Source: Timema cristinae (taxonomy: Eukaryota; Arthropoda; Insecta; Phasmatodea; Timematidae). Taken from it: a DNA stretch of 64,000 nt. Made by a program: the position numbers and the translations under genes. Positions 21,754-31,539 of the stretch are shown piece after piece. How positions within the stretch are numbered: position 1 is the stretch's first letter; each line of letters begins with the position of its first letter. The DNA is taken from contig JBCFYV010000935.1 in assembly GCA_039000515.1 (NCBI GenBank), positions 65,815,109 through 65,879,108 of the forward strand. The letters are read 5' to 3'. The notes beneath the pieces were generated by a model. It did no database searches, was not told where the DNA came from, and saw nothing but the letters and a program-made list of their open reading frames with translations.

Positions 21754-22493
21754 TCAACCCCTACGTAACTACATAACTAACATAAATATTCGTGTTAAGG
21801 CTATAGAATTGTTAACATAAATTCTTAAACACCCAGAAACTAAGTTCCTGGCTGTAGCTTTCCGGCGGTAGGAGAACAAACACGGGAATAATAAAATACA
21901 GGTGACAATACAATATGTTGTGACCTTCTTATTAAATTGCCTCATTCGATCCACAAAGATCCATTCTACGCTCCTATAACCGTTAGCTCTTAATGTTCAA
22001 CTGAAATATCTGTTGTTTTCTTATATTGGAAACTGTCCACTTTTAAACTGAGTTTACAAGTTTACATATGTATAGGTTCATGGAAAGTAGTTTTTTTCTT
22101 CAATTTATTCAAGTAAACATCAAACTCGTGTACTGTTCAAGGTCTTATCAATATTTAACCTAAGTGCAACATCTGATTGGTAATATCTCATTTACCAAGG
22201 CAGACCCTCCTCCCCACCTTCAAGACGCAAGTGTCTGGAACGAAATTAAGCCTTTTGTTAATTAAACATTTGTGTCTTTATTTATAGTAAATTGTTGTTT
22301 GTGTCTCGTTATATGAGATGAAATCTTAAAACTTGCGCACGAGTATAAACCCCCTTCCCCCTATTGTTCAGTCCTGATGTGTTGCTTTATTCTTCTTCCA
22401 GACTTGGTAACCTTGTCTCCATGACTTTGGTCGAAAGATCTTGGAACTGGAATGTTGATAGTGCTATTCTGTACTTGGTTGGCTTACTCCCCG

Positions 22494-22615
22494 GAGGACA
22501 GTAGAAATACTCTGTAGATCAATTTCATCTCGCCTAGGAGCGACGATTGGATTGGTGGGAGTTACAGTAAATTCTGATCGGAAGGCACTTTTAAAAAGTA
22601 CCAGCATGTATATTT
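22494..22615 (-). CDS. Possible coding exon or small ORF, unassigned
   Basis: A minus-strand frame starts at an ATG near 22615 and reads, in part, SEFTVTPTNPIVAPRRDE. It reaches GGGGAGTAAGC, where GTAAGC could be a donor. It is Thr/Pro-rich like the stem coded at 21617-21753, so it may be an upstream exon of that gene. Alternatively, if unspliced, the frame stops a few codons later and an AATAAA follows near 22390, making a tiny separate transcript. Weakly supported. Confidence 0.25.
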
Positions 22616-22620
22616 ATTTA

Positions 22621-23040
22621 TTTTTGCGATCAATATTGATAAAATGTTACTTAATTGCTTGTACTACTTTTTTTATATTTATTGATATTATCTATGAAAG
22701 GTTTTAGTAATTTTTAAAATTGTCTATCTAAACCGGGCTAATAAATACCACCCGCGAATCAACGTTGACATTGACTTGAAGTCTCATCTGAAACAGAATA
22801 GTAATCAGTTGAAATAAGGCTAATATACAGCGTGTCTCAAAAGCTATTGCGCAGTAAAGTACCACATAACTTGTTGCAGTTTTTACTAAAACATGTTGGA
22901 AATGTCACCTACGGACCTGAAGAAATGGACACAACTTGTCATATTATTATGATCTATGGTAATAATAATAATAATGTTGCGCGTCTGGTCTATATCACTC
23001 GTAGCTCATTTTATGGAAAGACTAGCCAGTACTAATGTAC
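22621..23040. other. Intergenic, no supported feature
   Basis: AT-rich sequence. The 67-codon plus frame at 22832-23035 contains an Asn run from an AAT repeat and is probably fortuitous. Confidence 0.4.
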
Positions 23041-23262
23041 CGTTGTTCAGGGGACGTACGAATGTACTAAATGTGGTGATAGTGAGTATGATGGTGATAG
23101 TATGAGGGTGTGGAATCACTTAAACCTAACTCAAGCTTATTTAACCAACCCCTGGTGATTGTTGGGGTAATTCCGGAAAAACTATCCGAGGTGCCACCCG
23201 GTAATCGAACCTGGAGACCCTAGGCTCGTAGCCAGATTCACAGACCACATCATGATCCCACT
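23041..23262 (-). mobile_element. SINE-F copy
   Basis: In reverse complement the head reads GTGGTCTGTGAATCTGGCTA and the B-box region GGTTCGATTACCGG. The body has CCCCAACAATCACCAGGGG and ends GTACGTCCCCTGAAC. The same order is found on the plus strand at 43008-43262. Confidence 0.7.
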
Positions 23263-23317
23263 TAAATATCATATCAATGACACACAAGTATAGATTGAAC
23301 ATTCTTTCTTCTTCTTC

Positions 23318-23466
23318 TTATTATTATTATTATTATTAGCACCGCGTCTTACTACCCGTTCGGGTTGTACGCACTTACGCTAATGTGTAATGGTAGGGTG
23401 ATTGTGAGATTAAATGGAGGACCTACAGTTTAACGTGGGATCCGAACCACGGTGGCGGCCTGGCAT
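23318..23466 (-). mobile_element. SINE-A4, 5'-truncated
   Basis: It starts with an ATT-repeat tail and the complete 3' module CCGCGTCTTACTACCCG and stops inside the GCCAGGCCGCC block, as expected for incomplete reverse transcription. Confidence 0.9.
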
Positions 23467-23544
23467 CTTTCTCTTATTAAAGGGATAAGTTTAAGAAAAG
23501 ACTCTGGCCTTAACCTCGCCCTAATAAAGACTATATTATTATTA

Positions 23545-23665
23545 AATGAGAGGGACAGTTCAGAGAAAATGCGCACACATTAGTGGAAAGTAGGGATAGA
23601 TAACAATTTAGGTAAAAATCCCGTCACCAACAACCTAGTTATTTAATGACGGGTGTGGTAATTAT
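23545..23665 (-). mobile_element. Diverged SINE-C-like fragment
   Basis: AGTTCAGAGAAAATGCGC and GTGGAAAGTAGGGATAG resemble the block at 12070-12290. The two edges are unclear. Confidence 0.3.
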
Positions 23666-24346
23666 TGTTTTATTTGCACACACATCAGTGACTAAATTAA
23701 CCACCCAGCCTTCTCTTCGTTTCTCTAGACCACCTTGTGATTACATACTGAAACAACTGTTATTCAGTGTTGCCAACTGTACGATCTGGATACCACTTTT
23801 GTTTTAATTTCATCACCCGTACAATCCAATTTTAGGATATTTTCTAAAAATAATATCCTGTGGCCTTGCTATATAATAAATTTTTTACAATCATTAATTA
23901 TTCATTTTTTTAAAATGAAAATCGTTGGGTTCATCAATATAATGTCAGAAAGTAGTATCCTAATGGTCAAAATACAATCTATTTTAGGTCCATATACTAT
24001 CGCTAGAGACTATAGGGTTGGCATCACTGCTATTAATATTAGCTGCAGTTACTAACCGTGCTCTTTCGATGAATCTGCGGCTTTTTTCAAGTTTTTCCAA
24101 GCTGCTTTCTTACGTGCACAAAATATAATAGGAAATTAAGTGTTTCTTTGTTAGAGTAGGTTATGCGATCTTGGTCGCTTGATTGGCCACTTACTGTGGT
24201 TATACATATATACTTTAACCCTGCTCTTTCTAAACATCGTCAATCGATTGATTATTGTTATTTTCCTTCTGAGATAAAGTATGATATCTTATCAAGGTAT
24301 TACATTTTAAAACCATACTGTCTACCTGTGGACTATTTTGAGGAAT

Positions 24347-24621
24347 GGTCGATCATGCTGGTGTTGGGGTAAAGTGCTCACCTTGGAGCCCGATTTTCAT
24401 GGGTTCGAACCTAGCCGAGGTCGACGAAATTTTACTTAGGCGATAAAAATCCGTATCACAACTTCCTTAGGAGGTTAAGTAAAGCCGTCAGTCCTATGTT
24501 GATTGTGGCATGTAAAAGAACGCTGGAAGGTATGTAAAAATACCTTTCCCGGCAAAATAGGTAGATCCTTTCGCTATCGCTCATAGAAATTCTCGTGTGC
24601 TGATATAATCAGTTGGTTTAG
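24347..24621 (+). mobile_element. SINE-G1, interrupted by SINE-A5
   Basis: The A box lies in GGTGTTGGGGTAAAGTGCTC and the B box in GGGTTCGAACC. The body AAATACCTTTCCCGGC and CTATCGCTCATAGAAATTC matches 44590-44785. The 3' end GTGCTGATATAATCAGTTGG is the same tail found in SINE-E and resumes after the inserted SINE-A at 24832. Confidence 0.75.
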
Positions 24622-24641
24622 AAAGTGCATGTTATTATTGT

Positions 24642-24698
<57 letters not shown>

Positions 24699-24843
24699 GC
24701 ACCGCGTCTTACTACCCGTTCGGGTTATACGCACTTACGCTAATGTGTAATGGTAGGGTGATTGTGAGATGAAATGAAGGACCTACAGTTTAACGTGGAA
24801 TCCGAACCACGGTGGCGGCCTGGCATTCCACAAGTGCACGTTA
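24622..24843 (-). mobile_element. SINE-A5, 5'-truncated, with target-site duplication
   Basis: The ATT-repeat tail and 3' module are complete, and the copy ends within GGCATTCCACA. The flanks AAGTGCATGTTA (24622-24633) and AAGTGCACGTTA (24832-24843) form a 12-bp duplication with one mismatch. The target is the tail of SINE-G1. Confidence 0.88.
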
Positions 24844-24939
24844 AATACCTCAAATAAATACATAGTTTGAGGACTGAAGTAGGTACTTGACACCTCTTTT
24901 AAATGTTCGTAGTTCTATCCTCAATTTTCTTCCCCCCCA

Positions 24940-25065
24940 TTTATTTAAAGTATCTAACGTACACTCTATGAACCAACTGACTATATCAGCACACGACTTA
25001 TAAAATAACTTAAATCTCGAACAGTCACAACGCCCCAAGCTCTGCATGCGTCACAGGGTGGTTGA
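24940..25065 (-). mobile_element. SINE-E1, 3' part
   Basis: CTATGAACCAACTGAC, TATATCAGCACACGACTTAT and GAACAGTCACAAC are the E tail in reverse. The tRNA head is missing. Confidence 0.65.
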
Positions 25066-25339
25066 CATTACAACCTGGCGTTAATGTTCTTATCTTAGCG
25101 CTCGGCTAGCACGTCCTGAGTTCAAGAGAGATTCTGTGATATACACTTGCAGTCAGTCCTTGATTCATATATAAAAAAGTGCGACACTACCTGTTTTCGC
25201 TTGAGTTTTCAATTACTTGATTGAAAATGAAAGTTTCCGATATTTAAAAAAACACTGAACAGTTTGATCTTTATCAATATAAGACCAGTTTGAGAATAAA
25301 AACAACGTGAGGCCGATGCCCAATTTGAACTTAAGTTAG

Positions 25340-25798
25340 GTGCCAAATAAAAGCGTGCAGAAAGAGGATAATCTACGCGTTGTTTTGATAAACTATTTTA
25401 TAAAAAGCTGTGTGTATATGGATGTGAAGAAACTTACTCTTTATTTTGTTTTATGTGTTTGTTATTTAGTTAAGAATCCCATGAGTGAAGACAGATTAAA
25501 TATATGCTTTAGACATGTTATCTTTAGAACAGTCAATGATTCACTCGGTATCAATCAGGCTTTAAGTGCTGATGATAAAAAAAATCTATTTCTGACAAAA
25601 CCAGAAAATTATATTTTTCTTTCAAACCATAAACTTACTAATATGTGTACACTGATTCTTAAAATATATTTTATATACAAGATGAGTTTTTATTGGGCTC
25701 AGACCCACCGGGAGGTGATTCCTTATCAAGAAATAAGTAGGAAATATATGGACGACTATTCCCCGAAAGTGATTATCAAGGGAGTTATGACCCCTTGA
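25340..25798 (+). other. 152-codon open frame, unassigned
   Basis: This is the longest plus-strand frame outside repeats. Its first in-frame ATG is at 25418. The predicted product is basic and hydrophobic in patches, with no domain or signal I recognise. The sequence after it (GGAGTTATGACCCC) resembles, in reverse, the family K start at 26755, so it may lie in a repeat. No splice signals were found. Confidence 0.2.
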
Positions 25799-25900
25799 AA
25801 AACGTGTTTTAAAATGCTTCTTTGAAAAAATATCAGAACAACTTTATCTAAAACAATAAATTCCTGCATGATGTTTTGAACTAACTTTTATTTTTTATAT

Positions 25901-25940
25901 TTTTTAGCACCACGTCTTACTATCCGTCCGGGCTATACGC
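25901..25940 (-). mobile_element. Orphan SINE 3' tail
   Basis: TTTTTAGCACCACGTCTTAC and CCGTCCGGGCTATACGC form the shared A/B/C 3' module alone, ending exactly where the following foldback element starts. Confidence 0.6.
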
Positions 25941-26663
25941 GAACTAAGATGTTAAACCTCTGAAAACTTGATTAGTAATATGCCCCCCCCCCCCAACACA
26001 CACACATATGATTAAGTAGGGTTACCACTTGCCACCTTATGTTGACATTTAATGTCTAAATTAACACAAAAAAAGGCTGTCTTGTTGGAACTTTCTCGAA
26101 TTCACCTTTTCCGAGAAAACCACATGTTTAGTTCCAATACAGGTCGTTAGTGCCTTGGAGCTAGGCAGCCAGCTGTGCTTCGTTGCAAGAGGAATTGAGG
26201 GTGGCAACCCCCATTAGTAGAAGGTGAAATGAGAGTTCCAGCTCACTTCCTCCCATAAGGTTAACATTGATTCTCCACACACAGAATGAGGAGGATCACT
26301 TTCTCCCATAAGAATAATATTAATAATATAATAATAATATAGAATAAGTAACTCACTGACTATAGAAAGGGTCTATGTGGGAGAAAATGATCCAACTTCG
26401 CAGTGAGGAGGATCAATGCTAAAACTTGAAAATATGGTTAACCCCCAAAATAATATTTCCCGATCCGCCACTGATCAATGCTTTTCTTATGGGAAAACGC
26501 TATCCTTCACACGATAAAGTGATCCTTCACACGAGAAAGGGATCAATGTTAACCTTATGGGAGAAAGTTAGCTGGAACTCTCATTTCACCTTCTACTCCA
26601 ATTTAATAAGTTAAGGTGGAACATATTACCAACCAAGTTTTCAGAGGTTTAACAACTTAGTTC
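25941..26663. mobile_element. Long-TIR foldback element, 723 bp
   Basis: Terminal inverted repeats of about 41 bp (25941-25981 and 26623-26663) start GAACTAAGATGTTAAACC and match with few differences. A second inner pair of about 53 bp (26219-26271 and 26545-26598, core GTGAAATGAGAGTTCCAGC) adds another stem. There is no coding capacity. A target duplication is not evident because a SINE tail abuts the left side. Confidence 0.7.
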
Positions 26664-26754
26664 AACAAAACACTATCCAGGAATTTGTTTTTTTTATATA
26701 AAGTTGTTTCTGTTATTTTTGCATAAAAGCATTTTAAACCGTGATTTTCAAAGG

Positions 26755-27550
26755 CTCATAACTCCCTGGAACAACAACAACAAAAGTGGTCCAAAAAAAG
26801 TTGTTCTCGCAATTCCGTCAGTCTGTACCTTCGGCTAAGGCCGAAACTATTTTACCGATTGGGCTAAAACTTGGTATTTGGGCTTTTCATAATGTCCCCC
26901 CCCCTACCCCCAGGTTTTTTTGGAATAAGATATTAACCCTAAATTTAAGAATAGTTTACTGAAGGGCAAAAAGATATAAAATCGATTTTCTCGAAACTCG
27001 CTCAAACTATTTTGATTAAATTTTATTTCTAAAAACTTTTCATTGTTGTAAACAAGATGGCAATTCTCATTTTCTGATGAGAATGACTTTGAGGGTACTT
27101 CACATAGCGGAAATTTTCAAATTTTCATAATTTCTCCGCAACTATTTGAGATACGATATAACTTATCATTGTAAAGTTGTAGTACTATTAAAGATAACAA
27201 TCTTTTACTTAAAATATATTTTTATAAAACCAATAGTTTCTGAGCTTAAGAAATGTATATTGTTTTTAATTCAGGGCTTTGAAAATGAATTAGATTCTTA
27301 TACTCTTCGGTGGACAAAGATGTTTCTCTTTTCTCAATTTTTCTGTAACAGTGTTCATAGTTCATAATGCCATAGAGTAAGTAAGTAACAGTGTATATTA
27401 TTTCAAATATGATATTTGGTGTAGTGTTTCTAAAACAATGTATAGACCTATTATTTTCTTTCATAAATCTTACGAGTTTTTAGTAAATGTATATTTTAAG
27501 ACAAAAGCAGGAGAAAGTCTGTGCAATGCACCGTACCATTTCTTTGTTAA
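26755..27550 (+). repeat. Dispersed repeat family K, copy 2 (most complete)
   Basis: It opens CATAACTCCCTGGAAC, includes GGGCTAAAACTTGGTATT, AGTTGTAGTACTATTAAAG and GATGTTTCTCTTTTCTC, and ends near GGAGAAAGTCTGTG. Three other copies in the window share segments in the same orientation. It is probably the 3' or non-coding part of a larger element. Confidence 0.7.
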
Positions 27551-28329
27551 CGTGTGTGTGTATTTCACGATGGAGAGTCTTTGACGTTGAACTAAGTGAG
27601 TTGTTATACTTTTATAACTATAGCTTTTATCTACTTTTATTAACTTATTGCTTTTTATAATTTTTAAAGTGTATTTAGTAAGTTAATACAGGATTGTATA
27701 AGATTTGTATGAGGTAAGCTGTTGTTTACCTGACAATTTTTAAGAGAGCGCGCTACCTTAAGGTTTAATCACTAGCCGCCACTGCTCTGCTTAAACTTTA
27801 TTTTGTAGCTTCAGAAACGCTTGTATTTACGCATATTTGAAGCCTAACTTATCAACAAATATTAACTTTTTTTTACAAAATATTACAGCACAAACATAGT
27901 TTGAAACTGCATAAACGTTCTGGCGCCACATACATAAAATGTCTACAAGATTTTTAAAAAAAGGCGTGAACTTTCTGAATCAAACTTTAGCTGTACACGA
28001 CCCACAAACTAACTTAATCCAAAAACAGACACAACACCCATTCTCTTTAGGGCGTTAAATCATAGCCGTGGTGGGAAAATCCCCAAATTCACCATTATTA
28101 TTTTGTTTGGGAGTTTGATCCGGGACTCAGCTCAACAGGCATACTAGGTATTGTCTGAGGCCTCAAATTATAGGTTTTAAAAAAGTAAATTTGAAATAGA
28201 ATTTGGGAAAGGTGGGGTTAGGACAGTTTGACAGTTTGACAGTAGTGACAGTTTGTTTGCCTCTCCCTAGAAAAATCCCCATGAGCCACCACTTTTTGAG
28301 AACAATAAATACGCCAAGAGGATACAACT
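27551..28329. other. Intergenic region downstream of the SVWC gene
   Basis: No repeat or exon was recognised. It includes a short triplication of GACAGTTTGACAGT near 28222. An AATAAA on the minus strand lies at 27797, too far from the SVWC stop to assign with confidence. Confidence 0.35.
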
Positions 28330-28335
28330 TATACG

Positions 28336-28503
28336 GTGGTTGTTGTTGCTGGGGAGGTAGCGCCGATACGTGTGCCGCCTGGTGTCCGGGCACCAAAACT
28401 CGCAGTATACTGACTAGGAAAATATAACTAGTAGTGGGGATTGTTGTTGAGGAGGTAGCGCCGATACGTGTGTCGCCTGGTGTCCGGGCACCAAACCTTC
28501 TTG
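28336..28503. repeat. 98-bp tandem duplication over the end of the SVWC gene
   Basis: 28336-28405 and 28434-28503 match at an offset of 98 bp, sharing GGAGGTAGCGCCGATACG and GGTGTCCGGGCACCAAA. One copy is the C-terminal coding part of exon 3 and the other lies just beyond its stop codon. Confidence 0.9.
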
Positions 28504-28578
28504 CAGCATCCTGGATACACGGCCCTCCCGTTACCGTACCGTATCTTGCAGGGTGGTTTCGCATCCAGCTGGAGACAC
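28428..28578 (-). CDS. SVWC gene exon 3
   Basis: The acceptor TTTTTCTGTTCCGCAG ends at 28579. The first base completes a glycine codon, then [10 protein letters not shown] and [10 protein letters not shown] carry the last five cysteines. TAG lies at 28428-28430. Confidence 0.86.
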
Positions 28579-31539
28579 CTGCGGAACAGAAAAAAGACTG
28601 TTTCAATTCGTCCCGTGGGCCGTTCAAGGTCACTCGACAGTGGACATTTCATTGCACAACGTTAACACTTGTATAAAAGCTATAATCATTGATTCAATTA
28701 TTTCAAACCATTACGGTTCACGAGCTATAAGGGGTCAAAATTGCTATTTTATTCCTTTTGCGTACAGTTGTTAAGGCGGAGTAATTAATTTATGTGGATG
28801 AAAATTAGTAAAACTAGAGCTTGATATGAGGTGTACACAATGAAACATTTATTATATTAGTATTATTAATATTTTTTAGCATCGCGTCTTAATGTCCGCT
28901 CTAGTTATTCGCATGTGTACAAGCTATGCTAGTGAGTTAGTGATAATAAATGTTTAAATTTAGATGAAATGTAACAGAATTTGCATGTAGGTGGAGGTGA
29001 AAACCATTTAGGTAAAAATACACTCAGTACACCCGTCCGGGATTAGAATTCCGATCTCTGTCATTGGTTGTTGTCTAGTCTATTGCGATAGCGACGCCTT
29101 AGAACATGCAGCCAACGAAGCAGGTCTATGAAATGTTAATATTATATTTATACTTCACTAATAATAAACCCGCTTCGATGATCGTATGATCTAAGGCGTC
29201 GCTATCGAAATAAATTAGACAGCTGATGACGAGAAGATTAGGGTTCAAATCCCGGTTGGGTATACTGTGGGTGGTTTTTACCAAATTGTTTACACTCTAC
29301 TACCACGCAAATGCAGGTACAGTTCCGCTCATATTTAACCTTACTATCCCTAACACATTATAATTAATTAGTACTTAGGCTTAGGATCCAAACGGTTACC
29401 AAGATGCAGTGCTAAAATAACTATTACTAATATATCTTAATAAAATTAAGATGATAAATATTTCATTCTGTACATCTCATATCAATGTCTAGTTAAACTA
29501 AATAAGGTGACCTGATGGTCTAGGGGTAAGGTGTCGGACTTCTATGCTGGCGGCCGGGGTTCAATCCTCGGTCCCGGCACAGATTTATCTGATTACAAAA
29601 CCCTTCCTTACCTCTGACAAGATGTGTTTAATCACAACTTGTGAATGTGGGGAATGCCAGGCCTCCACCGTGGTTCGGATTCCACGTTAAACTGTAGATC
29701 CTTCATTTCATCTCACAATAACCCTACCATTACACATTAGCGTAAGTGCGTATAACCCGAACGGGTAGTAAGACGCGGTGCTAATAAATAATAAATAATA
29801 ATAATAATAATAATAATAATATACACTAATACAACCCCATTCATTAAGATGGAACCGTAGGTGACGCGAGAAATGACCAGTGGTTTTTCGGTTTTTATGG
29901 CAAAACATAGTTTTGGCCAAAATAAAAAAAAAATTCTCTGGTAGAAACATAGTTTAATTTTCTTCACATTGTGGCATTTTCTAACACTTTTTAAATTAAA
30001 GAAAAAGTTGTCATTACATTCCAGGAAACCCTTGACAGATATTCAAAAAATTTTGAGGTCAACATGTGAAGAAAATTAAACAAAACTCCCATATGACAAT
30101 TGAACCCCGTACCCCTCATCCCGTCACCGGGGCGAGATTCGTCAAGACGCGATTATTGCCACGTATATGGTGAGTTTCGGGGCAGCTCAGACCTCAAGCG
30201 CGCTGACGACTCACCCGTTTGTGACGACGACCATATGGTTGTCGTCGTAATCCTGTCTACACGTGTATTTCACGCAGTTGACGTTGTCGAACCAGTTGGC
30301 CCCTTCCTCGTGGAAAACATCGCCGTATTTGTCGTAGCACATTCCCGGGAAATCTGAAATATAGAGCTTGGAGTCAATGGCTTCATATTGGACATAACAT
30401 ATACCTTCTTTACTCCTGATAAGTATGAAGTATAGAGCTTGGAGTCAATGGCTTCATATTGGACATAACATATACCTTCTTTACTCCTGATAAGTATGAA
30501 GTAAGAGCTTGGAGTCATGGCTTCATATTGGACATAACATATACCTTCTTTACTCCTGATAAGTATGAAGTAAGAGCTTGGAGTCAATGGCTTCATATTG
30601 GACATAACATATACCTTCTTTATTCCTGATAAGTATGAAGTAAAGAGCTTGGAGTCTATGGCTTCATATTGGACATAACATATACCTTCTTTACTCCTGA
30701 TAAGTATGAAGTATAAGAGCTTGGAGTCTAATGGCTTCATATTGGACATAACATATACCTTCTTTACTCCTGATAAGTATGAAGTATAGAGCTTGGAGTC
30801 AATGGCTTCATATTGGACATAACATATACCTTCTTTACTCCTGATAAGTATGAAGTATAGACTTGGAGTCAATGGCTTCATATTGGACATAACATATACC
30901 TTCTTTACTCCTGATAAGTATGAAGTATAGAGCTTGGAGTCAATGGCTTCATATTGGACATAACATATCCTCCTTCTTATCCCAACACATCCCCCATCAG
31001 ATAAAGCAAAGAATAAAGCTTTTAAGTCATTCGACTTAAAATATTGACATTATAAAAAAGCGTATATCAGAACCTGTCGAATACCTCAATATAAAATAAG
31101 AGGGAGTGTATAGCTTCATAATTTTTTGGCGCATGTTTAAGCGTCACTCTCATGTTAGACTAGACTGCTGATGACCGGGATATCGAGGTTTGAATCCCGG
31201 TTGGGTATACTGAGGGTATTATTTTCCCTAAGTGGTTTTCCACTCTACCTCCACGCAAATGCTGGTACAATTCCTATTAATATACCATCATCCCTAAAAT
31301 CACTAGCATAATTAGTACATAAGCGTATATCGCAGACGGGTAGTAAGATGTGGTGCTAAAAAAATAATTTAATGACATGTTTATTAATAGTTCTTATTTT
31401 GATTATTAATAACTCGTTAAATTCTCAAGTTGTTATACTTACTTGGATTTTGTACAACGATATCTTCGGTTGTCCAACAAAATATATATTCGAATGGCAC
31501 AAACAATAAAAATACCAAATTTATCACGAAATTACTCAT
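28428..31539 (-). CDS. Secreted single-domain von Willebrand C (SVWC) protein, three exons
   Basis: Exons 31443-31539, 30215-30353 and 28428-28578 join with matching phases (1 then 2) and GT-AG introns of 1089 and 1636 bp, giving 128 residues. Exon 1 is a signal peptide. The mature part has eight cysteines at 38, 59, 64, 80, 89, 103, 104 and 109: the SVWC spacing with a paired CC after YPG and a last Cys four residues on. A basic, Arg/Tyr/Asn-rich tail of about 19 residues follows. SVWC proteins are small secreted arthropod proteins; the best known, Vago, is induced in antiviral defence, while others are haemolymph or venom components. The role here is not determined. Intron 1 holds a 70-bp minisatellite and intron 2 three SINEs. 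The longest open frame over exon 3 is in a different frame and is not used. Confidence 0.86.
28875..29125 (-). mobile_element. SINE-C in SVWC intron 2, inverted partner 1
   Basis: The tail TAGCATCGCGTCTTAATG is at the left and the head (reverse of TGCTTCGTTGGCTGCATG) at the right. It sits head-to-head with the next copy, about 40 bp away. Confidence 0.75.
29168..29416 (+). mobile_element. SINE-C in SVWC intron 2, inverted partner 2
   Basis: Head CCCGCTTCGATGATCGTATG, B box GGGTTCAAATCCCGG and body ACGCAAATGCAGGTAC are preserved. It ends GATGCAGTGCTAAA. Confidence 0.82.
29506..29822 (+). mobile_element. SINE-A6 in SVWC intron 2, full length
   Basis: It runs from GGTGACCTGATGGTCTAGGG to an (AAT)n tail longer than 40 bp. 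Both internal promoter boxes are intact. The orientation is opposite to the host gene. Confidence 0.93.
29930..30090. repeat. Family L fragment forming an inverted repeat
   Basis: GTTTAATTTTCTTCACAT (about 29951) and ATGTGAAGAAAATTAAAC (about 30064) are reverse complements, so the family L end is present in both orientations. Confidence 0.6.
30215..30353 (-). CDS. SVWC gene exon 2
   Basis: Acceptor CTCTATATTTCAG ends at 30354 and donor CGG|GTGAGTC begins at 30214. The exon is 139 nt: two bases, 45 codons, two bases. It codes [17 protein letters not shown] and then VNCVKYTC, the first three cysteines. Confidence 0.87.
30357..30968. repeat. Minisatellite, 70-bp unit, about 8.6 copies, in SVWC intron 1
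   Basis: The unit contains GAGCTTGGAGTCAATGG, ATTGGACATAACATATACC and CTCCTGATAAGTATGAAG. The unit nearest exon 2 merges into the splice acceptor: the intron end reads CCAAGCTCTATATTTCAG on the minus strand, while inner units read CCAAGCTCTATACTTCAT and so lack the AG. Confidence 0.95.
31148..31362 (+). mobile_element. SINE-C in SVWC intron 1
   Basis: GGTTTGAATCCCGGTTGGG is the B-box region and TTTTCCACTCTACCTCCACG the body. It ends GTAAGATGTGGTGCTAAA. The start of the head is missing. It lies about 80 bp from the exon 1 donor. Confidence 0.8.
31443..31539 (-). CDS. SVWC gene exon 1 (signal peptide)
   Basis: ATG at 31537-31539 opens 32 codons plus one base. Hydrophobic [15 protein letters not shown] is a typical signal core, and cleavage is likely around residues 21-24. 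Donor A|GTAAGTA begins at 31442. Confidence 0.83.

Noticed and set aside
28163..28633. 156-codon minus-strand frame over SVWC exon 3
   Set aside because: It disrupts the cysteine pattern, whereas the shifted frame after the acceptor at 28579 completes the SVWC domain.
30270..30890. 206-codon minus-strand frame with repeated peptide phrases
   Set aside because: Mostly the 70-bp intronic minisatellite. Its end overlaps SVWC exon 2 in a different frame from the one that splices correctly.
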